A DNA stretch of 6,074 nucleotides from Porphyromonas sp. Lineage in GTDB: Bacteria; Bacteroidota; Bacteroidia; Bacteroidales; Porphyromonadaceae. Below are positions 1 through 6,074 of the stretch, piece after piece; positions within the stretch are counted from its first letter, which is position 1, and each line of letters begins with the position of its first letter. Made by a program: the position numbers and the translations under genes. The notes under the pieces are model-generated. The model had not been told where the DNA came from. It made no database searches and saw only the letters and a list, made by a program, of their open reading frames with translations. The stretch spans positions 1-6,074 of the forward strand of contig JASBZJ010000113.1 of assembly GCA_029983495.1 (NCBI GenBank), in the 5' to 3' direction.

Positions 1-59
1 AATAAAAGGGCGTGAATGATTCTTTCGACTATTGCGAAGATGTTTTTCTTCTCAAGGGT

Positions 60-2642
60 TTACTCAATAACAATCATTGTTCTGTAATCGCCAACCGTTA
101 GTATGTAGTTTCCTTTTGCAAATTGAGCTACATTAAGCGTAAGCTCTTGCGCATTTGCGATAGTTTCGAAAAGTAGTTCACCTTGCATGTTGTAAAGGCG
201 TATTTCGTTACCTATGGTTAACCCTTCGATATGCAACATGTTACTTGCCGGGTTAGGATACACTGCAATATTCGGAACTATGGTAGCAGGAGTTGTAGCC
301 AGAACAACTTTTCCATCAACCATAATATCTCCCTTTTCGTTACGTACGGCTATTTTCCAATTCTTATTTAATGCCGAGGTTTTTACACTCGAACGCATTT
401 CGATAGGCTTTTCCCCATGGTGTGCTAATACTAAGTAGCCTACGTTCGCTTTTTTACGGAGTGGTAGACTTCGCACAAGGTTGGTTACAGCTTCACCTTT
501 TATAGGGTTCCCCGATATATCGATAAGTGTGAGCTTCGGATTATTCGAAACACTAAGCTTTTCGAGTTTGTTGTGAGCTACGTTAAGCGATTTAAGATTA
601 ACAGCACGCGATAACTCGATTTGAGAGATGTTGTTATTATCGAGCCTAAGTGATGTTACATTTTTGGTGTTATTTAGGTTGATAGCCTCTATGCCTTGAC
701 CTGTAGCCGAGAATGTATTAAAGTGTCCACTTATAAGTACATCGCTGTTTGTTAGGTTTGCAGTATTAAGTATACCACTTTCGTAGTTTCCACTTAACCC
801 CTCCGTGGTAAGTTTGCCAAAGAAATCGGATTGGAAGGAAAACTTTTCGCCCTTAACCTTTGATGTTTTTAAGCTAATAGCAGCATACTTAGGAAGGTCG
901 TTTTTGGTTATGTCCTTCCATGTTTTGCCATTATTGCTTACTTCGAGTAAGATATAGGAGTTATACTTTGAGTTGGTATACCCCCGTATAATTTGCCATT
1001 CTGGGTTGTTGTTATCATTATTCGCCTGAAACACGGGAATAATTTTGTACACACCATCATTTAGAGAACCCCAATCAGTAATTTTTTTATTTTTGAAATC
1101 AACAAACAAGGTAAAGATATTAATAGGGCGAATTGTAATGGTTTGAATGGCTTCATTGCTCACTTTAATAGGTTCTGCTTCACCACCCAGAGCTTGAATT
1201 CCAATCGAGAAGCGTATAGGCTCCTTGTAATTTTCGCTAGCATATAACCATACCTTCGATGTTGTAAAACTGTGGTCTGAGGCATTAAAGCTCCCTTCGA
1301 AACGCCCCGTAAAAAGTTCAGGAATAACATGTTTTGTTGTGCCATCACGGTCGGGATATAACCCCGTAATACACTCTTGTTCAAGACTAAATCCTCCGCC
1401 AGCACCACCGCCAATTCCTAGGTTTTGGGGGTCGAGAATATTCAAGTTAAAATAGCCATCGCTGGTTCCTTGCCAGCCCCAATTTACATGGTATAACCCT
1501 TCGTTGTTATAACCATCTAAAACAAATGCATGGCCACCTCCAGGTCCAACACCAGTGTAGTATACGGGGCGTTTGTTCGCTAAATCGGTTCTAATTCCAA
1601 CTTCCCATCTGATGGGATCGAAAACTTCGCGTAAGTGTAGGCGCATACCCTTGTTATAGCGAAAGTTTTCCTTAAGAGCCCGCATAACGCATACTGAGGT
1701 TGCTCCACTTGATTCGCCATACATCATTTGAACACCAACACCAACATGGTAGCATAGTTTCGAAAGTTCCTTTGCCTCCTCGTCCGAAACATTGTACCTT
1801 ACGGTTTTAGGCATTAAGGCGTAATTGTAAACCTGGCTACTATAATCAACTTTATGGTGGCGAACAATTTTACTTGTAGGTTGGCCATTGCTATCTACTT
1901 CGGGTTCGTCGTATTCAAATACGCCTTCAGGTTTAATAGGCCACTCGTGGTAACGCATAATTTGGCTCAGTGCTGTGGCAACACACCCTACAGCAGCATG
2001 TATTTTTTGTCCGTAGCTTCCTTTTATTATAGGGCATTGTAGGTTCCAAGGTTCATCCTGATTCCAGTGGATATCTAATAATACAGGAACTTCGTTAGGC
2101 AATTTATCCGAAAGAATTGCTGTAGGTATAGGACGCATTGCAGCCAGGTTTTCGGGTGTTCCGTGGGTAAGTGCATTTTCGAGGGCAATGTTTACTTTTT
2201 CGAAAAAGCTTTTTACATGTTTAGGGGCTGAGGCGAGGTCGAACTGCCCACTAAGCGAATAACTAAGTACTGGCGCAAAAATATCATCGCCAGCAATAAT
2301 TACATATCCCCCTTGCTGGGGTTTATTGAATATATAGTAGTAGCAAGCTTGATTTGTAACAGTAGCTTGACGTAACTGACTTGATGTAGCTGTGGCAAGA
2401 TTTAGTTTTGCCTGTGGATTACGCAAAGCAACTGCCGAAAGCACGAGCTTATTAGCCTTGTTGTGTGAGTTTCGAAATGCATTTGTTTGATACTTTTCGA
2501 AAAAGTTTTGAGCCAGCTTCAGAGCTTGCTGTTCATCAATTGGGTTAGCAAAGCCGTTCATCGCTAAAGCTAATGATAATAGCAAAAGTGAGGCCACTCG
2601 AAGTTTTAACTGGTTAATGCCTGTAAATGTTTTTGTTACCAT
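60..2642 (-). CDS. C10 family (streptopain/SpeB-like) cysteine peptidase with leucine-rich repeats and a T9SS type A sorting domain
   Basis: Secreted papain-fold cysteine protease of the SpeB / PrtT / interpain A family. Residues 1-32 form a signal peptide with hydrophobic core LLLLSLALA and a likely cut after NGFA. Residues about 34-160 match the inhibitory prodomain (Spi_N type; GGYVIIAGDD, APVLSYSLSG). The peptidase domain spans about 185-430: nucleophile Cys220 in GCVATA, His371 in GGGHAFVLDGY, VNWGWQGTSDGYF at 386-398, and a Gly-rich loop GIGGGAGGG at 409-417 that closely resembles the SpeB active-site loop. It therefore looks catalytically intact. Residues about 435-590 are beta-rich and unassigned. 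Residues about 650-714 are leucine-rich repeats with 21-residue spacing. Residues 791-860 are a Por/T9SS tail (VYPNPASNMLHIEG, RLYNMQGELL, GNYILTV), implying export through the type IX system. The ATG start is the first available, since an in-frame TAA lies four codons upstream. It lies 143 bases downstream of lptD on the same strand, with no promoter recognised. The exact substrate is unknown. Confidence 0.96.
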   Translation of the reverse strand: MVTKTFTGINQLKLRVASLLLLSLALAMNGFANPIDEQQALKLAQNFFEKYQTNAFRNSHNKANKLVLSAVALRNPQAKLNLATATSSQLRQATVTNQACYYYIFNKPQQGGYVIIAGDDIFAPVLSYSLSGQFDLASAPKHVKSFFEKVNIALENALTHGTPENLAAMRPIPTAILSDKLPNEVPVLLDIHWNQDEPWNLQCPIIKGSYGQKIHAAVGCVATALSQIMRYHEWPIKPEGVFEYDEPEVDSNGQPTSKIVRHHKVDYSSQVYNYALMPKTVRYNVSDEEAKELSKLCYHVGVGVQMMYGESSGATSVCVMRALKENFRYNKGMRLHLREVFDPIRWEVGIRTDLANKRPVYYTGVGPGGGHAFVLDGYNNEGLYHVNWGWQGTSDGYFNLNILDPQNLGIGGGAGGGFSLEQECITGLYPDRDGTTKHVIPELFTGRFEGSFNASDHSFTTSKVWLYASENYKEPIRFSIGIQALGGEAEPIKVSNEAIQTITIRPINIFTLFVDFKNKKITDWGSLNDGVYKIIPVFQANNDNNNPEWQIIRGYTNSKYNSYILLEVSNNGKTWKDITKNDLPKYAAISLKTSKVKGEKFSFQSDFFGKLTTEGLSGNYESGILNTANLTNSDVLISGHFNTFSATGQGIEAINLNNTKNVTSLRLDNNNISQIELSRAVNLKSLNVAHNKLEKLSVSNNPKLTLIDISGNPIKGEAVTNLVRSLPLRKKANVGYLVLAHHGEKPIEMRSSVKTSALNKNWKIAVRNEKGDIMVDGKVVLATTPATIVPNIAVYPNPASNMLHIEGLTIGNEIRLYNMQGELLFETIANAQELTLNVAQFAKGNYILTVGDYRTMIVIE

Positions 2643-2785
2643 TGTTATCTGTTAGAGTTATATTGTTTTTTTTGAATACTGTAAAAGTTGTGGTTTTTGT
2701 TTAGCTTGTTGCGCATGCTCGCCTTAAATGTTTAATCCGTTATCGTGCTACAATGGGGAACAATACTGTACGTGTTATGAGCACA

Positions 2786-5700
2786 CTAGAACCTACGACC
2801 ACTAAAACCACTGGTTGTAGTAAGGTTGCTTTGTTGGTAACGAAGATCTTTAAGTAGTTCGGCTGAAGCCCCAATTGTAACCATATAGCTTTTGTATGGG
2901 CCGAGCGGAATAATGTTTGCGGTAAGCTCCCAGCAGTGTAGGCTCCGTGTTGCTGAAATTGTCATATTCGTAACCTTGTGAATTTCGAAGTTATAATTAG
3001 CATCGAACGAAAAATGCCAATTCCGCGTGGGCGAAAATTCACCCCTAAAGCTTAGGTTATGCTGTAGTTTATAGGCATACTCGCGGGTTCGAACATCAAA
3101 GTTTTGCATGTTGTAGCCAAGGCTCATACTATAACTAAATGAAAGACTCCACGGGAAATTCCACATTACATAGCCATCCTTATCAAGTTCTCCCATCTCT
3201 TCGGGGCGTTGGTAATTTGCACGACTAACTTCGCTCCTTGAATTAGTTGGGTCGCCCATGGGATTGTTATTACCAGGTTGGAACTGATTATTGCCTAGAT
3301 TAGGTCCATTCCCATTGGGTGGATAGGAACTCTCCTTAGAATCATTGGGCGAGTTGTTTTTTCGGAATAACTTATTGTACAAACTTTTTAGCTCTTCGAT
3401 AGTTTGATTGTTAAAAGTATAATTAAAGCTTGTACCTGTAGAACGTAGGCGACCAAATCCTTTACCATGCGCTATACGGAGTTTGTTTACACGCCGAGGG
3501 ATTGGTTTGCCTTGGTTATCGAGGGTATAGTCGTATAGATATGTGTCGAAATCGCCATTGAGCCGAAGAGCGATGCTTGGCGTAAAGCGTAAAGCTAGGG
3601 AGGCATTGATGTTACTCCATTGAAATGAGTCTGCCGCCATATTATACGATAACCGCCAATCGAATTGGTCGATAAGGCTTATTTTTCTCCCTTCATCACC
3701 AACTGAATCTGTTTTTCCTCGTAGTTTCATTTCTAGGTTGTTGGCAAAGTTCATGGAAATGATACCCGATTTTCCTCTTCCTGGTACCCCATATAGACCA
3801 CCTTCGTAAGGGCTATATACTTCTTCCCGTTGAGTGCCATTCTCATCTAGGTAATGAATAGTATCGTAGTACCCCCAAAAAGGAGTTCCAAAGTCGGGTC
3901 GATAGGAAATAGATATCGATGGCGAAAACCGATGTCGAATCATTTGTATTCCGTCGCCAAAAAGCAAGACCCACGGTTTGTAAAAGCCATATAGGGTAGT
4001 TGATAACGATAGGGATGCATTAAAATCATTAAGGTGATAAAACCCATAGGTAGTATCGACTGGCGCAATCCGATGAAGTTCGGGGTCGTATTGTTTTCGA
4101 ACTTTACGAGTTCCCCAGCTTGCATTATAGCTTACAGAGGGGGTTATCTTAATATAGTTGAAGAGGTCGAACGATGCCGATATAGGAATACTATGTCGCA
4201 TCCCGTTACGCCAATCTTTAATAAGATTGCTTTTAAGGAGCATGTTTTCCTTAGTGGTAATACTATTGCTGAGTGAACCACTATACGAGAGGCTAATTTT
4301 TTCGTACCAGCGTTCCCTACCCACAGCACGTTTCCGTTTAAATGGATAAATTGTGGAGAGCGATATGGAAATATTGGGGAGCGTTACCGATATGGTTGAG
4401 TCGCGGCTTCGCTGGTCGATATTTAATGCGGCTGTAATATTTAAGGGTATGGAGGTAAATCTACGGCTGTAACTAACGCTACTTCCCTTTGTGTTTTGTG
4501 CTCTTTTATCAGGGTCATACATAGCATCGTTACTATTATGGTTGTAACTACTCGTAGAAAAGTTTACACTTGCAGAAAAAGTTCGTAGAGGGTCAACTTT
4601 AGCATCTTGCCGATGGGACCAATTTACGCTGAAATCGCGCGAAGAGGTATAGTCGCCAGGAATTGTTTTATCGCCAGTTTGCATATTTACAAAACTAATC
4701 GATAAATTGCCTGAGTATTTATAGCGCACATTATAGTTACTTTCGAGGTATGCTGCCCACGACCCAAGGGTATAATAATCGCCTCGAAGGGTTACATCGA
4801 AGTAATCGTTAGGAACAAAATAGAAGCCAAAGTTCCGTAAGTAAAAGCCACGTTCGCTTTCCTCGCCATAAGATGGAAGTATTACACCACTTGTGCGAGT
4901 TTTGTTTAAGGGAATATAGCCAAAAGGTAGTCCTATAGGGAATAAAGGTATACCGCCCATTACTAAATAAACGGGGCCAGTTACAATACTTTTATTCGGA
5001 GTTACCTTTGCCTTTGTCATGTGTAGATGAAAGTGGGGATGGAGAACATTATTACAAGTTGTGTAGTTACCTCCTTCGAGGTACATTACATTGTCGGGCA
5101 TACGTTTCCCTTTATCTCCCGTTAAGTACCCACCTTCCTGCTGGGTTAATACCCCTGTAATAAAACCTCGCTCGGTATTATAGTTGTACCGCATTGATTC
5201 CATTTCAAACTGTTGTTCTCCATCGGAAAAGTGAGGTAGTTTTGTTGGTCGCCCTTTCTCATCGAGTACATATTTTGCGAATACTTCGGCACTGTCTACA
5301 CGTAGCTTCATAAAGCTGGCGTTTAGCTCCATGGTTTGATATTTAACAAAACCATCTCCGTAGAGGAATGCCTCGTTTTGCCCTTTCATAACCATCGAAT
5401 CCTTAGCCGAAAACTTTACCACATCTTCCAACACGATAGGTTTTTCCTCCCCTTTTGTTGTATCATTTGAGCTAGGGATTGATTGTGAAGATGAATTTGT
5501 AGTACTAAAAGGAATACTATCTCGTGTTAAAGGAATGCTATCATGGTTAGCCTTAAGTGTGTCGCTTGAATTAAGTTTTATACTTGCGAGGTTATGGTTT
5601 AGCGAATCGGGGTGTGAATGATTCGGCAGAGAATCAATTGCTATGCTATCAACATTTAAGAAGTATGCCAAATGCCTTTTGGAGGCACTTAGGCTAGAGG

Positions 5701-5803
5701 GTTGAAAGGTGATTGTAAAGAAAATAAGTGCAAGGGTTAGATAATCGAATCTTACTCTTGCTACTTTCCGAAGAAACTTCCCCCTCGCTACATTATTCTT
5801 CAT
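2786..5803 (-). CDS. lptD: LptD, LPS-assembly outer-membrane protein (Bacteroidota type)
   Basis: Outer-membrane beta-barrel that, with LptE, receives LPS from the LptA-type bridge and inserts it into the outer leaflet. Residues 1-41 are a signal sequence with a long basic n-region and hydrophobic core YLTLALIFFTITF. Residues about 45-120 are a Ser/Asp/Asn-rich low-complexity linker with repeated DSI/DSL motifs. Residues about 124-290 are the OstA/LptA-like periplasmic jellyroll (FSAKDSMVMKG, FLYGDGFVKYQTMELNA, YTTCNN, HPHFHL, TGPVYLVMGGIPLFPIGLPFGYIPL). The barrel then follows (TSGVILPSYGEESERGFYL) with alternating amphipathic strands to the C terminus. The C-terminal LHCWEL segment at 955-960 is typical of the Bacteroidota family, and the protein ends in Phe as many Omp85-assembled barrels do. 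An Asn/Gly/Pro-rich insert at about 815-860 is probably a loop. Only two cysteines occur, C250 and C957. The ATG start is supported by an in-frame TAG two codons upstream and no nearby alternative Met. Length of about 1000 residues is on the long side but normal for this group. The gene is complete. Confidence 0.95.
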   Translation of the reverse strand: MKNNVARGKFLRKVARVRFDYLTLALIFFTITFQPSSLSASKRHLAYFLNVDSIAIDSLPNHSHPDSLNHNLASIKLNSSDTLKANHDSIPLTRDSIPFSTTNSSSQSIPSSNDTTKGEEKPIVLEDVVKFSAKDSMVMKGQNEAFLYGDGFVKYQTMELNASFMKLRVDSAEVFAKYVLDEKGRPTKLPHFSDGEQQFEMESMRYNYNTERGFITGVLTQQEGGYLTGDKGKRMPDNVMYLEGGNYTTCNNVLHPHFHLHMTKAKVTPNKSIVTGPVYLVMGGIPLFPIGLPFGYIPLNKTRTSGVILPSYGEESERGFYLRNFGFYFVPNDYFDVTLRGDYYTLGSWAAYLESNYNVRYKYSGNLSISFVNMQTGDKTIPGDYTSSRDFSVNWSHRQDAKVDPLRTFSASVNFSTSSYNHNSNDAMYDPDKRAQNTKGSSVSYSRRFTSIPLNITAALNIDQRSRDSTISVTLPNISISLSTIYPFKRKRAVGRERWYEKISLSYSGSLSNSITTKENMLLKSNLIKDWRNGMRHSIPISASFDLFNYIKITPSVSYNASWGTRKVRKQYDPELHRIAPVDTTYGFYHLNDFNASLSLSTTLYGFYKPWVLLFGDGIQMIRHRFSPSISISYRPDFGTPFWGYYDTIHYLDENGTQREEVYSPYEGGLYGVPGRGKSGIISMNFANNLEMKLRGKTDSVGDEGRKISLIDQFDWRLSYNMAADSFQWSNINASLALRFTPSIALRLNGDFDTYLYDYTLDNQGKPIPRRVNKLRIAHGKGFGRLRSTGTSFNYTFNNQTIEELKSLYNKLFRKNNSPNDSKESSYPPNGNGPNLGNNQFQPGNNNPMGDPTNSRSEVSRANYQRPEEMGELDKDGYVMWNFPWSLSFSYSMSLGYNMQNFDVRTREYAYKLQHNLSFRGEFSPTRNWHFSFDANYNFEIHKVTNMTISATRSLHCWELTANIIPLGPYKSYMVTIGASAELLKDLRYQQSNLTTTSGFSGRRF

Positions 5804-6007
5804 ACCCTAACTAAAACCACGGCTACAAAGTTACTCTTTTCTGTTCATTGCTTTAATTTCTATTTCTGTAGAATTTAAATTATTTGCAGAGTCCTTTAAA
5901 AAGACTCAGACAAAAGACAAAAATCGAAGTATGGGTATGATGTAACTAAAGCCATAGTTATTTATAAGCGTACTACATAGCAGTTTTTAGTAATACTACT
6001 ACTATTA
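5804..6007. other. Intergenic region upstream of lptD
   Basis: About 200 bases without a supportable gene. It contains the candidate -7 element at 5826-5833. There is a small inverted repeat GAGTC/GACTC (5889-5893 with 5903-5907) around an AT-rich loop, and a TAACTA/TAGTTA pair (5943-5948 with 5955-5960). A short run of ACT triplets lies near 5995-6003. None of these is strong enough to name as a terminator or operator. Stop codons interrupt all frames apart from short edge fragments. Confidence 0.6.
5826..5833 (-). promoter_or_regulatory. Candidate Bacteroidota -7 promoter element for lptD
   Basis: On the minus strand this reads TAACTTTG, an exact match to the Bacteroidota sigma-ABfr -7 consensus TAnnTTTG. 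It ends 22 bases before the lptD ATG, so transcription would start roughly 15 bases upstream of the start codon. No convincing TTTG/TTG -33 element is seen at the usual spacing, so the call rests on the -7 match and its position only. No purine-rich Shine-Dalgarno is obvious, apart from AGGG lying almost against the ATG, which is common in this phylum. Confidence 0.4.
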
Positions 6008-6036
6008 TGAGACTGTTGTAAAAGTCAACAGTCTCA
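6008..6036. repeat. Perfect 11-bp inverted repeat, 7-base loop
   Basis: TGAGACTGTTG at 6008-6018 is followed by TAAAAGT and then its exact reverse complement CAACAGTCTCA at 6026-6036. No run of T follows on either strand, so it does not look like a standard intrinsic terminator. It directly abuts a second palindrome at 6037-6056. Confidence 0.9.
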
Positions 6037-6074
6037 CAATCTTGCTCGCAAGATTGTCCTGACTTTGCAGAAAG
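6010..6074. mobile_element. Possible outer end of an insertion sequence, cut by the window edge
   Basis: The boundary sequence GAGACTGTTGTAAAAG resembles the terminal inverted repeats seen at the ends of several transposon families of the IS5/IS1182 type (GAG-pyrimidine-rich outer end followed by TTGnAAAAG). An inverted copy of the outer bases lies just inside, CAACAGTCTC. No transposase is visible because only 65 bases are present, and the matching end and target duplication are outside the window. The family attribution is from memory and tentative; an RNA structure belonging to the neighbouring gene is the main alternative. Confidence 0.28.
6037..6056. repeat. Perfect 9-bp inverted repeat with 2-base centre
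   Basis: CAATCTTGC at 6037-6045 and GCAAGATTG at 6048-6056 are exact reverse complements around TC. In RNA this would more realistically fold as an 8-bp stem closed by a CTCG tetraloop. It begins immediately after the 6008-6036 hairpin, giving two back-to-back stems. A third pairing, AAAGTCA (6021-6027) with TGACTTT (6060-6066), would enclose this stem and compete with the first hairpin. Confidence 0.88.

Noticed and set aside
21..50. Imperfect hairpin TCTTTCG...CGAAGA followed by a T-rich stretch on the plus strand, as a terminator
   Set aside because: The stem is only about six pairs with a bulge, and the T-rich side faces away from the minus-strand peptidase gene; no plus-strand gene is open into this region from the left edge.
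1160..1414. 84-codon minus-strand frame inside the peptidase gene
   Set aside because: Lies entirely within the well-supported peptidase reading frame and has no family resemblance.
2744..2784. GTGCT/AGCAC inverted pair in the gap between the two genes as a terminator or operator
   Set aside because: Five-base arms separated by 31 bases, with no T-run; easily due to chance.
4034..4349. Overlapping short plus- and minus-strand reading frames inside lptD
   Set aside because: They are shadows of the lptD frame with no start signals, no recognisable domains and low-quality composition.
5889..5907. GAGTC/GACTC hairpin upstream of lptD as a regulatory site or terminator
   Set aside because: Five-base stem with an AT-rich 9-base loop and no following T-run; too weak to call.
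5973..6074. Open minus-strand reading frame of 33 codons entering from the right edge and ending in TAG
   Set aside because: It runs straight through both perfect palindromes and ends in an Ile/Val/Leu tail with no recognisable family; more likely a non-coding repeat read by chance.

Overview
The window looks like a chromosomal segment from a member of the Bacteroidota, most likely the Bacteroidales. Three things support this: a C10 (streptopain-type) peptidase that ends in a type IX secretion (T9SS) sorting domain, a long LptD of the Bacteroidota type rather than the proteobacterial type, and a match to the Bacteroidota -7 promoter motif TAnnTTTG in front of lptD. DNA composition is moderately AT-rich and similar across both genes. 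I cannot name a genus or species.

Layout, all genes on the minus strand and read from right to left. 6008-6074: a dense cluster of inverted repeats running off the window edge, possibly the outer end of an insertion sequence. 5804-6007: about 200 bases of upstream region without a gene, holding a candidate lptD promoter and minor inverted repeats. 5803-2786: lptD, 1005 codons, complete. 2785-2643: a 143-base gap with no recognisable promoter or terminator. 2642-60: the C10 peptidase, 860 codons, complete. 59-1: a short piece of downstream sequence with no gene.

Both proteins act at the cell surface. LptD is the outer-membrane barrel that places LPS in the outer leaflet. The peptidase has a signal peptide, an inhibitory prodomain, an apparently intact Cys/His active site, a leucine-rich-repeat segment and a type A T9SS signal, so it should cross the outer membrane and be released or anchored. 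In Porphyromonas gingivalis, T9SS cargo is attached to A-LPS, which gives a loose functional link, but the sequence does not show that the two genes form an operon.

I found no clear undescribed multi-gene system. The points most worth a second look are the overlapping inverted repeats at the right edge, the pair of lone cysteines in LptD at positions suggestive of an N-to-C domain disulfide, the peptidase-LRR-T9SS architecture with an unassigned middle domain, and a codon-context bias (C rather than T before GAN codons) running through both genes.
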